From Rhizaria sp. SCN 62-66 (lineage: Eukaryota > Rhizaria, unplaced): DNA of 53,428 bases. Under the pieces are notes generated by a model. The model saw only the letters and a program-made list of their open reading frames with translations, had not been told where the DNA came from and searched no databases. The stretch covers positions 1 through 53,428 of the forward strand of contig MEDY01000288.1 in the NCBI GenBank assembly GCA_001724265.1. Direction: 5' to 3'. Positions 19,832 to 30,659 of this stretch are shown here, in pieces (position 1 is the stretch's first letter; each line of letters opens with the position of its first letter). Both the position numbers and the translations under genes were made by a program.

Positions 19832-22800
19832 TCACGTCCTTGTCGCCCGATCCACCGCCCAAAGCAGCGCCACAAGCGCCGCAACAGCCCACCCGGCTCC
19901 CAGCTTGTCCATAACAGTACGAAACAGTTGCATCAGGGGGTGTGACGGTACGCTAAACATGGTCATGGAATCTGCGTTCGCAGAGGAGACTGGCTTTGTG
20001 TTCGTATCAAGGGTAAGAGCGAATTTGTTGTCGCTGTCCCTGTCGCCGCTGTCACGGCGCTGGCGACTGTGTCCGCGACTGTGAGCGCCAACAGCGCTCG
20101 CACTCGTGCTACTCGCCACTAGCTTGCTACTGCTGCTGCTACTGCCGCTACCAACGTTGTCTTTGTCCGTCTCCCTGTTGTGTTCGCGGTCACGCTCACG
20201 GTCACGCTGCTCACGGTCGCGGTTTGCACTGCTGCCGGCGGTGCTGGCGAGGACGAGGGCGCTTGAAGCCACCACAACAGGCATCGGCGGCGGCGGCAGC
20301 AGCAGCGGCACGCTCGCAGTCGCGCCACGCGCACTCGCATGGGCGCCACCGCCGATAGCGCTGCCGTTGCCGTTGATCGTGGAAGTGCGTGTGAGCGACT
20401 GCGAGCGCGACTGCGGCCGGGACTGCAACCGCGACTGCGGACGCGGCCGGTTACTGTCGCCAGTGAACGCACCGGTGTGAGGGACCACGAGAGCATCTGA
20501 GTCAGCTGCTGCGTCTGCGTCTAAGTAGGTGCCTGGCGAGTCCAAATGGTTCGAGTCCAGTGGCGGCAACGAGTCCAGGGGAGAAAGAGAGTCCAGGTGG
20601 TGATTGTAGTCATAGTTCCGACCATGTGACTGTGGGTGAGACTGAGAGTGCGACTGAGAGCGCGTCTGCGGCGGCGTGCGCAGAGTCAAAGCAGTGGCAG
20701 GAATCACCAAAGCGCCGCTGCTCGCGTCGTTAGCGTGGTGGGTGCTATCGCTCTTGAGCCGCAGCTGCGGCGGCGACAGCAGCAGCGGCCGCCACTGGTG
20801 CTGATCTTGCTCCGGCTCCCACTGGTGACCGCGACTGCTGAGAACAACGGCGTGACTGCTCGCGGCTGCGCTCGCCGCCGCGTTGCTCGAGCTGACACCG
20901 GATCCCCCGTGAGCATGCATGCCACCGCTGCCGACAGTCGAGCTGGCACGAACACTGGCATTGACGCCGGTATTAGCGTCGTCACTCGCAGCGTCATCGC
21001 CCGCGTTCGCACTCGCGCTGCTGTTGTTCAGCGCGGCCTCGGCCTCGGCGACCGCGGACTGGAACTGCGGGTCCGCCAGCGCCTGCTGCATCGTGGGCCG
21101 CTTGCGCGGGTCGCCGCGCAGCAGCCAGCGCAGCAGCCGTCGCAGCGCGCGCGACCGCGGGACCGTGTTCACGGCAACGCCGCCGCCGTTCGGCGCGAGG
21201 AGCGCGGCGCTGGCGTCTGCGACAGTGGCGGGGCCGCAGGACGAGGGGTGTAAGGGGCCCTGGGACTGGTGTAAGTACCCCTTAGAGCAGAACTCGGCCT
21301 CGTCGGGGAACAACGCAATCTCGCTGTTGGCGTGCTGCGACCCCGTACCGTCGCGAGACTGCTGCTGTTGCTGTTGGTGCTGCTCACGGCCGCACTTGCA
21401 GGCGGAATCGCAGCCGCAGTCGCCGCTGCCGTCGGCAAAGGCGTCGACAATACAGAGCCACTGCGCAATGACGTGGCTGCAGTCACCAGCGACACCGCTT
21501 CTGGACCCAGATCTTTGAGTCGCGTTTGTGCTTTCGCGCGCGAGCGCTCCGTTACGCAGCAGATACGCGCAGCGCTGCGCAATCTTGACCCAGTCGCCGC
21601 TGTCGGCAACGCCGCTACCGCCCACGCTCGCGCTGCACTTGGTGCATGCACAGCTTTGAGCGCCACTCTTGCTGTTGTAGCTGATGTTGGCGTCGGCAGC
21701 AGACGGCACAAACGGCAGCTGCGCGTACGCAGTGTGGTACAGCGTCGCGCCCAGAGACCACACGTCGACAGCGCGGGGATCCGCGGCCGGCGCGGCAAGC
21801 ACGCGCAGCAGCGCCAGCGCCTCCCCAGCCTCGTCACTATGGCCGCCCGCATCCTTACTATGGGCTGCCAGGATGGCGCGCGCGAGCAGCTCCGGGGCCG
21901 CGTACTGCAGCGTTCCCGAAGCCCCCACCGCGCCTGAGCCGCCGTCCTTGCTCCACCCGCCGGCACTACCGCCGCCGGCCGCGCTCTCAGTCCCATGAGA
22001 GGATGATGAGGAGGAGGATGAGGCAGGGCTCGAGTCAGTGTTGCTGCTGCTCGCAATGTTCGCAAGATTGGGAGAAAAGAGGAGAGTGTGCGAGGGCCGC
22101 GCGGCGCCAAAGTCGGCCAGAATCGCCCGTGTGAACGCAGGGGGCGGCTTGACATAGCCAGCGACGGCAAGCGAAGACGGCGCCTGCGGCAGCACGTGGT
22201 AGGGATACGAGGGCGCGTAGGTCATCGTCGACGCCTGCGTAAACATGCTCATCGAAGTCACATCAGCTGCCGTCAAGGCGGCTGTGGGGAAGAGAGGAAG
22301 ATAGACGCCAACACGCGCGCCCTCCGCCAGGCCGATGACGCCGCGGAGCCCGGTCCCGGCCTCGGCGCCAGTGCCAGGGACAACTCCAGCTTCAGTGTCC
22401 GTCTCAGCCTCGGCAGGCTCAGTACTGCGGCCGCGGCTGTGACCGCGAGCGTAACCGTGACAGTGGCGACTCGAGCTGTCGCTGCCTTCGCCGTCGCCGT
22501 CGTCAGCGCCGACGCCGTTCGCGTGCGTGCTCTTGTTGTTAGAGCGCAGGAATGTGGCCGCGGTGGCGTTGGCATCGGCAGACGCAAGCAGCACGTTCTC
22601 CGGCTTGATATCCCTGTGCACTAGCCCGCGCCGGTGCAGCGAAGTCAGGCCGCGCGCGATGTCGTGCGCCACGGCCCACACCAGCGGCTCCCACAGCAGC
22701 AGCGCGTCCGGATTCGCGATCGTGGAACACGACTCCGAGCGTGCCGCCGCGTGGGCGCGCGCGCACGAGCAGGAGCGAGCGCCCACAGCAGCGCTTGCGG

Positions 22801-25800
22801 CGGATGTTGTTGTGGTCAGGCGCGCGCGCGTGCGAGCCCTGAGGCGGGCGAGCGCGCTCGCGGGCGCTGAAGGCGTCGTGACACGCGTGATGCGCGAGTC
22901 CAGCACAGGCACGTACTTAGACTGGCTAAGTGGTCCCTTAAACTCGCCCTGGGTCCCGCTCTCGCTCTGGCTCTCGACGGTGACCGCCTGGACGGCGGCG
23001 GGCGCGACGAGGTCGAGCAGCGAGCCGGCGTCGGCGAACTCCATCAGCAGAAACAGACACGGCACGGGCGGCCCGAAGTCCGAGTACTGCGCGTTCTCCA
23101 CCCACACGTGGTGGTAGCTCAGCACGTAGGGCGAGAAGACCGAGTCAACCGCGCGCACCTCGCGCACGGCGCGTGCCAGCCACTCGCGCGCGTCGCCGAT
23201 GGGGACCTTTTTGACCGCAAAGAGCCCGAGCTGGATACCGTCGAGCACGTGAGACGCCAGCCACACGCCGCCCCCGCTGCCGCGGCCGAGCTTCCGCAGC
23301 TCCTGAAAGAAGCGCGCGTAGTAGCCCGTGTTGAAGGCGGCTGCGGACAGTGATGCGTACTGCGGCGGCGGCTGCGACTGGGAGGATGTCGAAGTCGCAG
23401 TTGCAGTGACTGTTTCTGAAGGTGTGGAGGTGATGACAGCGGCCGTACTCGCTGTTGTTGCCGTGGCAGTGCTTTGCTCTTGCTCAGCGTCATCGAGCTC
23501 AGACGGCTGCGTCATGAAAGTGGCGTCCTGCTCCTCGGCGTCGGCAATGTAAGTGCTGCTGGAAGCGGCAGTGTAAGTGCCCGAGTCCGAGAAGGGGTCA
23601 TACTCGCACAAGTCACGGGTGCTCACGCTGGACACAGGGGCACTGACATTGGCCAGTGCGGTACTGCCCTTAGACGCAGGCGGTAACTTAGAGAGGGAAG
23701 TGCTCAGATTGCTCGAGCTGAAGCTGCCGTTTGTGTCAGCGTCAGCGCTGTCAGCGTCAATGTCGCTCAGGGTAGACTGTTGTTGCACTCGCTGCTCACG
23801 ATGCTCTTGTTGAGCAAACGAAGCGCGGTGACCGTGACGACTGCGGCTGCGGTCGCGGTCAGGATCGCCATGACCGTCGCGGCCACGGCCACGGTCACGG
23901 TCACGGTGCTCCGTCTCAGTCCGCTTGCTGTGACTGCGCGCGTGAGGGCGGGCGTACGCACTCGTGCTGGCTCCCTCGGTGTAGCCGGCGCCGCCGTCGT
24001 AAGCTCCGGCGCCGTATGCTCCGCTCTTGAACGGACTGGGGAACGGGTAAGGACTCGGCCGGACGCCCGGCGAGTGACTGTGAGCCGCGGCGGTGGTAGC
24101 AGCAGTTGCAGAGGCAGGAATTGGTGCAGATGCAGCGGCAGCTGCAGCAGCAGAGCTTGTGCCAGCTGAGACTGAGGCAACCGCGGCAGCGGCAGCAGCG
24201 ACTGCAGCAGCGGCCGCAGCAGCAGCAGCCGCGGCAGCAATCGCGTTCGCATTTACACTCGCGCTTGCTTTGGCTTTGCTGGCTTTCCCGTGTTCGCTCG
24301 TGCTCGCACTACCAGTGACGGCAGCAGCAGCGGCGGCAGCAGCAGCCGCCGCGGCAGCAGCGGCGGAGGCAGAGACTGGGACCGAGGTTGCTGCTGCTTT
24401 GGCAAGCACAATCGGCGAGATACGAGTGAAATAAGCCGCGAGGACCGAGAAAATTCCTTCACGCAGGTCGATAAATGCATTGTTATCCTCTTCATCGATG
24501 TCGTAGTCGACGCCAGACTGGCTATAGCGAGCGCTGCCGCTGCCGCTACTGGTCCTACTGCCGCTACCAATGTTTTCACTCTTTTGAGCAAGGTTGGTCG
24601 GAGGGCTGTTGATGCTGCGCGGACTACTAAGACTATCTGGGCTGTTGTTGTTGTTGTTGTTGTTATTGTTATATACAGATGCAAACTGCGGCACAAACGA
24701 GAGGACAGCGGGGTAATTGTGCGGAGTGCCGATTTCACTCCCGCTCGCAGTCTTGCTCGTCGGGGAAACCTTGTCGCCAGTCTCAAGGGCGAACGCAGGC
24801 CCCGGAACAGCGGACGGCGGCAGCATTGGCAGCAACAGTGGCGACCGCGCGGGGGCCGCGCGCGAGTGACCGTGAGCAGCCAAGTGACCGTGGACAGCGC
24901 GGGAGTGACCGTGGGCGTGACCGTGGGCGCCCGCATCCGTGTAAGCGCCCTTAGAACGACTGTACTCACTCAGCCCGCCGCTACTGCCGCCGCTCGTGGC
25001 ACCCCGCCTGCCACTCTGACTGCCAGCACTCGCGCCTGCGTTGGTGAGTGCGTTGGACGACAGAGGTTGATGATGCCGGTGGGCCAAGAGCTCGAAATAG
25101 GTTCGAGGTGGCGGCAAAACAAGTGCGTTCACCAGGCTACGGTCGTTCCCATCGCTCCCCGCAGAGCCAATGTTGATGTCGTTGTCGTTTTCGTCGATAA
25201 TAATGTTGCTGTTGCTGTTGCTTGTGAGCGCGTTTGTGTTGGCAACACTGGTAATGGGGGTCAGCGCATAGGTGTTGTTGCTGTTGATCTTGCTCTTGTT
25301 TTGTGAGTAAATAATAGCATTGGCCTTCTTCGCACGCGCGCCGTACGCGGGGCGGCTTTGAGCAGCAAAATCTTTTGCAGCAACAGAGTCAGAATCAAAC
25401 TGAAAGTCGCTCTCAACTTCGTCGCCACGGCGGCGACCGACAAGCTGACCCGTTTGACTGGTATCGCGCTCATCACAGTGGCCGCCCGCATCCGGCTCGA
25501 CCTCGTGCTCCCACTCGCTTTCGCTTTCGCTTTCGGCGCCGGCCACAACTGTCGCGGCGCCGGTCGGCGCAGTGGCGCTTAGCGCAACTGTGCCCGCCTT
25601 GCTGTGCTTGGACGCGATCTTCTTCGCAGGCGACGCGACGACCAAGGCCCCGGTCAGCGGCGACGCCTCGCGGGCAGCGCCGCCCACAGCAGAGCTGCGG
25701 CTCACAACTGCGGTCGTCAGAGCAGTTTCAGAGTCGCTCTCAATACCGTCGTTGCTGATGTCGACTGCCGTCGTCCCTGCCCCGACCGTCGCCGCCGCCG

Positions 25801-27667
25801 CCGCGGCCGCCGCTGCTGCTGCTGCTGCCGCTGCGGCCGCGCGCGCTGCGAGCGCCAGGTTGTGCGCCAGAGTCCAGCCCACGGTCGTGAGGCGGCCTAA
25901 CATATCCGCGCCGCGGCCTAACTTCTCCCCGCCGCGGCTTCCCTTGTCGCCGCTGATACTGCCTCTCCGAGCGTATCTCGGGCGGTGGCCGTGGGCGTGA
26001 CCGTGAGAGTGACCGTGGACAGCAGCAGCGGCAGCGGCGGTCCGGCGGTGACCGTGGGTCTGAGCGAGACTGTGACCGTGACCGAGACCGTGGCTGTGGG
26101 CAGAGGCGACGGCCGTTGCGTCGGCGATCGCAGATACAGCAGGAACAACAGCCGCAGTGGTCGTGGCGCTCAAGCCGCTCTTGCTGCCGGTTGACTTGGC
26201 GTTCGCGAGCGTGACTGCGTGGCTCGAACCGGCGTCGGCCCTCGCGCCGCCGGCAATCTGCGCGTTCTGAGTGCTCGGCAGCAGCGTCAGCGCGGGCAGG
26301 CCCAGGGACAGGGCCGAGCTCGACTGGCTCGACGCGAAGCTCGCGTCGGAGTCTGAGAACGAGCCGGACTCGGACTCAGCGCTCGCCCGCGCAATGTTGC
26401 TCAGGTCGGAGACAGCGGCGGCCGCGGCGGTGAGGATGTCGGCGTCGTCGCCATCGATGCCGCTCGCCTCCCGATGCAAGGCGGCGGCCTCGGTCAGGGG
26501 GACAACCGCGAACGCAGGCATCAGCTCAGTCTCCGTCTCTGTCTCTGCCTCATGCTCGGGCTCGAGCGCGGGCTCAGCAACTGTCTCTGTCGCAGTGAGC
26601 GTCGCAGCCTCGGACTCTGATTCGGGCTCTGGTTGGGTGTTCTCTGCCACACCGCCGCCGGAACTGACTGCGAGCGCAGTGCTCCTCAAACCACCATCAC
26701 CACCACCAGGAGGAGGCCTACTGACTGGGAACGCAGGCTTGCTGACCTTGAGCGCCGGCTTCGCGCCAGCGAGCGTGGCCTGACTGGGTTTGGGGACCGT
26801 GAGCGCAGCCTGACTGGCCTGACGGTGTTGGCTGGGTTTGGTGACCGTGAGCAGCGCGAACTCTCGCGAGCGCGCATTGTACCAGACCACCGCGCCGCAG
26901 TCGCTGGAGAGGAACAGCGGCGCCCAGCCCTGCGCACGCGCGCGCGCCAGCGCCGAGGGCGGCAGGAGCACCGCCGACACACTCGCGGCCTCGGCGGCAG
27001 CGGCGGCAGCGGAGGAGCGAGACGACGATGAGGTTGACGACGTTGCTGTTGTTGAGGCAGGAGCAGCGCGCTGAGAGACAGAAGCGGCAGGAGCGGTGAA
27101 AACACTCATGTTGTTGTTAGTGGAGTACGCAGCGGGAAAACTAGGGCTATGACGCGAGCTTGTGCTTTGATTACGGACGTTGTTGTTGTCGTTGCCCCTG
27201 CCCGAGCCCGAGTCCAGCAAGCCCCTGTCGTCGTTGATGTTCCTGATGGAGCCGTCGGGTGAGAGCGCAAGCGGCGACGTCACGAGCTCGATGTGCGCGG
27301 GCGACGCCAGCGGGACCGGCGGCCCCAGCGGCAGCCCGGGCGACGACAGCAGGGGCGGCGCGGGCGACAAGAGCGAGGAAGAGTCACGCGCCTGCATCTG
27401 CGGGAGCGACGACAGTGGCGACAGCGGCGACTGCACCGACAAACCGAGGTTATCAAGCGCGACAGGGTCCTGGGCCCGTCCAAAGGGCTCAATATTATCC
27501 AAATCCGCTGCCGCCGGCGGTGCGTCGGCAACAGTCGCAGCAGGGGCAGCGGCAGCAGCGGCGGGGGCGGTGGAGGCGAGAGGCGGGGAGGGGCTGTCAG
27601 CGCTCGCCTGCAGCTGCTTAGCGCGCTCATCTGGGAACAGATCGCGTTGCAAGCCGCGGGGCTCCAT
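19832..27667 (-). CDS. IKS1/iksA-type Ser/Thr protein kinase, giant (2611 aa), C-terminal membrane anchor
   Basis: A single frame runs from ATG 27667 (MEPRGLQRDLFPDERAK) to TGA 19832. The kinase domain occupies about residues 1447-2200 and is expanded by low-complexity inserts. It shows YYARFFQELRKLGRGSGGGV, the nucleotide-binding Lys at about 1486 in FAVKKVPIGDAREWL, GPPVPCLFLLMEFADAGSLL, HRDIKPEN (catalytic Asp about 1686), ADFGAA (Asp about 1852), GTLQYAAPELL, DVWSLGATLYH and GDPRKRPTMQQAL. The FFQELRKLG, VKKVPIGD and GPPVPCLF signatures are specific to the IKS1 (fungal) and iksA (Dictyostelium) kinases. All catalytic residues are present, so it is likely active. The C-terminus ends in a hydrophobic helix, GWAVAALVALLWAV, then RATRT, consistent with a tail anchor. 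The N-terminal 1400 residues are disordered, with three His-Gly clusters (around 545-565 and 905-937) and degenerate TVxKPSQ repeats. The cellular role of this family is poorly defined. Confidence 0.88.
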   Translation of the reverse strand: MEPRGLQRDLFPDERAKQLQASADSPSPPLASTAPAAAAAAPAATVADAPPAAADLDNIEPFGRAQDPVALDNLGLSVQSPLSPLSSLPQMQARDSSSLLSPAPPLLSSPGLPLGPPVPLASPAHIELVTSPLALSPDGSIRNINDDRGLLDSGSGRGNDNNNVRNQSTSSRHSPSFPAAYSTNNNMSVFTAPAASVSQRAAPASTTATSSTSSSSRSSAAAAAAEAASVSAVLLPPSALARARAQGWAPLFLSSDCGAVVWYNARSREFALLTVTKPSQHRQASQAALTVPKPSQATLAGAKPALKVSKPAFPVSRPPPGGGDGGLRSTALAVSSGGGVAENTQPEPESESEAATLTATETVAEPALEPEHEAETETETELMPAFAVVPLTEAAALHREASGIDGDDADILTAAAAAVSDLSNIARASAESESGSFSDSDASFASSQSSSALSLGLPALTLLPSTQNAQIAGGARADAGSSHAVTLANAKSTGSKSGLSATTTAAVVPAVSAIADATAVASAHSHGLGHGHSLAQTHGHRRTAAAAAAVHGHSHGHAHGHRPRYARRGSISGDKGSRGGEKLGRGADMLGRLTTVGWTLAHNLALAARAAAAAAAAAAAAAAAAATVGAGTTAVDISNDGIESDSETALTTAVVSRSSAVGGAAREASPLTGALVVASPAKKIASKHSKAGTVALSATAPTGAATVVAGAESESESEWEHEVEPDAGGHCDERDTSQTGQLVGRRRGDEVESDFQFDSDSVAAKDFAAQSRPAYGARAKKANAIIYSQNKSKINSNNTYALTPITSVANTNALTSNSNSNIIIDENDNDINIGSAGSDGNDRSLVNALVLPPPRTYFELLAHRHHQPLSSNALTNAGASAGSQSGRRGATSGGSSGGLSEYSRSKGAYTDAGAHGHAHGHSRAVHGHLAAHGHSRAAPARSPLLLPMLPPSAVPGPAFALETGDKVSPTSKTASGSEIGTPHNYPAVLSFVPQFASVYNNNNNNNNNSPDSLSSPRSINSPPTNLAQKSENIGSGSRTSSGSGSARYSQSGVDYDIDEEDNNAFIDLREGIFSVLAAYFTRISPIVLAKAAATSVPVSASAAAAAAAAAAAAAAAVTGSASTSEHGKASKAKASASVNANAIAAAAAAAAAAAAVAAAAAAVASVSAGTSSAAAAAAASAPIPASATAATTAAAHSHSPGVRPSPYPFPSPFKSGAYGAGAYDGGAGYTEGASTSAYARPHARSHSKRTETEHRDRDRGRGRDGHGDPDRDRSRSRHGHRASFAQQEHREQRVQQQSTLSDIDADSADADTNGSFSSSNLSTSLSKLPPASKGSTALANVSAPVSSVSTRDLCEYDPFSDSGTYTAASSSTYIADAEEQDATFMTQPSELDDAEQEQSTATATTASTAAVITSTPSETVTATATSTSSQSQPPPQYASLSAAAFNTGYYARFFQELRKLGRGSGGGVWLASHVLDGIQLGLFAVKKVPIGDAREWLARAVREVRAVDSVFSPYVLSYHHVWVENAQYSDFGPPVPCLFLLMEFADAGSLLDLVAPAAVQAVTVESQSESGTQGEFKGPLSQSKYVPVLDSRITRVTTPSAPASALARLRARTRARLTTTTSAASAAVGARSCSCARAHAAARSESCSTIANPDALLLWEPLVWAVAHDIARGLTSLHRRGLVHRDIKPENVLLASADANATAATFLRSNNKSTHANGVGADDGDGEGSDSSSRHCHGYARGHSRGRSTEPAEAETDTEAGVVPGTGAEAGTGLRGVIGLAEGARVGVYLPLFPTAALTAADVTSMSMFTQASTMTYAPSYPYHVLPQAPSSLAVAGYVKPPPAFTRAILADFGAARPSHTLLFSPNLANIASSSNTDSSPASSSSSSSSHGTESAAGGGSAGGWSKDGGSGAVGASGTLQYAAPELLARAILAAHSKDAGGHSDEAGEALALLRVLAAPAADPRAVDVWSLGATLYHTAYAQLPFVPSAADANISYNSKSGAQSCACTKCSASVGGSGVADSGDWVKIAQRCAYLLRNGALARESTNATQRSGSRSGVAGDCSHVIAQWLCIVDAFADGSGDCGCDSACKCGREQHQQQQQQSRDGTGSQHANSEIALFPDEAEFCSKGYLHQSQGPLHPSSCGPATVADASAALLAPNGGGVAVNTVPRSRALRRLLRWLLRGDPRKRPTMQQALADPQFQSAVAEAEAALNNSSASANAGDDAASDDANTGVNASVRASSTVGSGGMHAHGGSGVSSSNAAASAAASSHAVVLSSRGHQWEPEQDQHQWRPLLLSPPQLRLKSDSTHHANDASSGALVIPATALTLRTPPQTRSQSHSQSHPQSHGRNYDYNHHLDSLSPLDSLPPLDSNHLDSPGTYLDADAAADSDALVVPHTGAFTGDSNRPRPQSRLQSRPQSRSQSLTRTSTINGNGSAIGGGAHASARGATASVPLLLPPPPMPVVVASSALVLASTAGSSANRDREQRDRERDREHNRETDKDNVGSGSSSSSSKLVASSTSASAVGAHSRGHSRQRRDSGDRDSDNKFALTLDTNTKPVSSANADSMTMFSVPSHPLMQLFRTVMDKLGAGWAVAALVALLWAVDRATRT

Positions 27668-28139
27668 ATTGACGGTTCGCTTTGTGGCTGTAGTAGTGAT
27701 AAAAGCGCTGGAATGGGTGTTGTAAAGAACAGATGATCGGGGAAGGACGAAGTGAGCTGGGAGATTCGAGGGGTGTGTTGTCGGCAGTGGGTCAGCGAGC
27801 GCAGCGACTCACGGACAGAAGATGAAGAAAAATTATAAAAGGTAAATATCATCATCAAAGATTTCGTTCTAATAGTTGCAAGATCTAGTCTGAGAAGGAG
27901 GGTTGAGTGAGGTATGCGTGAAAACAGACATAGGCTTCTGGAAAGCAGCTCGGTCAGGTCCCGCCAGGCCTAGGAGTCGTTCACTTTAGATATCACCACC
28001 AGTCGTCCGTTAACAGCACAGCCGGCCAAGTACTATGAACCTTCGTTGCATTCTCACATTTTCCTCTTTTAACGCATTTCATAAACTTTGTTAGTCCAAG
28101 TTACAGTCTCTTTAGGACTTCATCCTCTTCCACACACCA
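27668..28139. other. Divergent promoter region, kinase (-) and chorismate synthase (+)
   Basis: Both flanking genes start outward from this stretch. It is AT-richer than the coding DNA on either side. No recognisable element beyond pyrimidine-rich leader sequence near 28030-28139. Confidence 0.5.
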
Positions 28140-30659
28140 ATGGTCCGTCTCCTCTCGTCCTTCCTCGCCCTGCCACTCTCCAACCCATCCCTGTAACTTT
28201 CTGAAGCTGACCTGCACGCATTGCCCATGCCTTTTATTTCCCCTTGCAGTCGTCGTTTGGCCGCCTACTGCGCATCTCGACCTTCGGCGAGTCCCACTGC
28301 CCCTCGGTCGGCGTTGTCATCGACGGCCTGCCTCCGCGCATCCCCCTCTGCGAAGCCGACATCCAGCGCCAGCTTGACCGCCGCAGGCCCGGACAGAGCG
28401 CGCTGACGACATCGCGTGCCGAGACGGACACGGTGCGCATCCACAGCGGCGTCGAACACGGCGTCACTCTGGGCACCCCCGTGTGTCTCGTCATCCCCAA
28501 CAAGGACACGCGCCCGCAGGACTACCACGCTGCGCAGAGCAACAACAACAACAACACGAACAGCGGCAGCGAGAACAAAGACACAAGCTCTAACGCCAAC
28601 TCTGGTGCTGGCTCTGGTGCCCAAGTTGACGGCTTAACTTCGCCGTCTCGCGACCTGACTTTCATCCCGCGCCCGTCGCACGCCGACTACACGTACTTGG
28701 CCAAGTACGGCGTGTCCGCGAGCTCCGGCGGCGGCCGCGCCAGCGCGCGTGAGACGGCGGCGCGCGTCGCAGCGGGCGCGGTTGCGGAGCGGCTGCTCGA
28801 ACGCTACTACAGCAACAGCAGCAACAGCAGCAACAGCAGCAGCAACAGCAGTGATGTGAGTGCCTCCGGTATTAGCATCGTTGCATACGTGAGTCAAATC
28901 GGTCCCGTTTCTCTTGCTGACGACGTTGCGCGCGCACGGGAGCGTCGCCACCGTCAGAGTCGACGCAACAACAACAATGGCAACGGCGACAACGGCGACA
29001 ATGTCGACGCCAGCGCTGACGGTGGTAACACTGAGCCGAAGACAAAGGCAGATGACACGGAGAACGCTGACGAGGACGGCTGGGCTGGCGTTGATGGCTG
29101 GCTTGATCACGAGCGCCTTGCATTTTCCCGCAAACACAGCAGCAACAGCGGCAGCCCCTTCGACGAGAGCGACTGCGACAGCCACAATGACCGTGACAGC
29201 GACGATAACGGTGCGAAAGATGCGAACGATGACTCGCGCTTTGCCCCGCCCCCGGTGTGCGCGCTGCCGCCGGGGCCGCAGCGGCGGCTGACGCGCGCGG
29301 ACGTGGACGCCACGCTCGTGCGCTGTCCGCGGCCCGCCACGGCGCGCAAAATGGAGAAGATCATTAAGGCCGCCGCCAAGGCAAAGGTACGGACGCAGTT
29401 GAAATATTGCGTATATGAAGTATCTAAGTCAAGAATTGAGCTGATATTTGGTTGATGTTTATGAATTAGTTTGCTTTTGTGGTACTTATTGTTTTGTCGA
29501 GCTGTGTTCACTCAAAACCTCAAACCCGCCTTTTGCAACATGCTTGCTTCCCCTTTATCACGTGTGCGCGTTGCTCAGGATTCCGTGGGCGGAGTTGTCT
29601 CGTGCGTCATCTACGGCCTCCCCGCGGGCCTCGGCGAGCCCTGCTTTGACAAGCTCGAGGCCATGCTGGCCCACGCGATGCTCTCGATTCCCGCCTCGAA
29701 AGGGTACGTACAACTGCGGCTGCCACGAAGGACGACACGGCTGTAGCTAATCAAACTGGTCATATGTGCACGCGAATTTAGCAGTTACGAGCATGTTTGT
29801 ATTTATTTCGCGTTTTTTGTTTTTGCATGTCTTTTTAGTCGGTGAATCATGTGACAAATTGATCGACGTCGCGTGTTCTGTGATGATGTAGCTTACACTG
29901 TGACAATGTTGTTTCTCTCAATTTTTTTGGATAGATTTGAGTTCGGTTCTGGTTTTGCATGTGCTGGCATGTACGGTTCCCACCACAACGACCCCTTCAC
30001 TGCGTCCTCACATCAACCTGACTCCACTGCGATTGCGGCTGTAACTGTGACGGATGGTTGCAGCAGTGACTCTGCGCATGTTGGCTCTGGTTTCCCGTCG
30101 CCGCTGGTGACCGTGAGCAACCACAGCGGCGGCGTGCAGGGCGGCATTAGCAACGGCGCGTCCGTTGTCTTCCGCGTTGCATTCAAGCCTGCCGCGACTA
30201 TCGGTCAGGATCAGGACACAGGTACGCAAAGAAAAACAAGACACACAATACTGAAACTAAAGAAGACAATCATCCGATTTAACACTCACATACGTTTATT
30301 GAAAATTTGGAGTTCTATTTTTGAATTAATGCCTTTATATAATATTCTTTTTCCCGCTTTTTCGCTTCACACAACCTCTTACATGTTCACTCCATGTCTT
30401 CCACGGCTGCTTGTGCTGCGTTTTCTTGATTTCGCTGCTGCCTGCCGCAGTCACCCTTGGCGGCGCGCCCGCGGTACTGCGCAACGGCGGCCGCCACGAC
30501 CCCTGCGTAGCCTCGCGCGCGGTGCCCGTCGTCGAGGCCATGGCGGCGCTGGTGCTCGCCGACGCGCTGCTGCTGCAACTGGGCCGCGAGGCCGCCGCGC
30601 GCGCCGACGCGTACATCGGCCGCGCCTGCGACTACAGCGCGCGCGACCAAGGACTGTGA
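28140..30659 (+). CDS. aroC: Chorismate synthase (5 exons, 586 aa, two low-complexity insertions)
   Basis: Catalyses 5-enolpyruvylshikimate-3-phosphate to chorismate, the last shikimate step, using reduced FMN. Exons are 28140-28142 (the ATG alone plus leader), 28250-29386, 29579-29703, 29935-30221 and 30451-30659 (TGA); introns are 107, 192, 231 and 229 bases and all joins keep frame. Without exon 1 the conserved start would lack Met; splicing gives [18 protein letters not shown], the family N-terminus. Other signatures are [88 protein letters not shown] and [18 protein letters not shown]. The usual length is about 360-400 residues. The excess is an Asn/Ser-rich insert before RPSHADY and a roughly 150-residue Asn/Asp/Ser-rich insert in the middle of the protein. 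Active-site motifs are intact, so it is probably functional. It is monofunctional, not part of a fused shikimate enzyme in this window. Confidence 0.96.
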
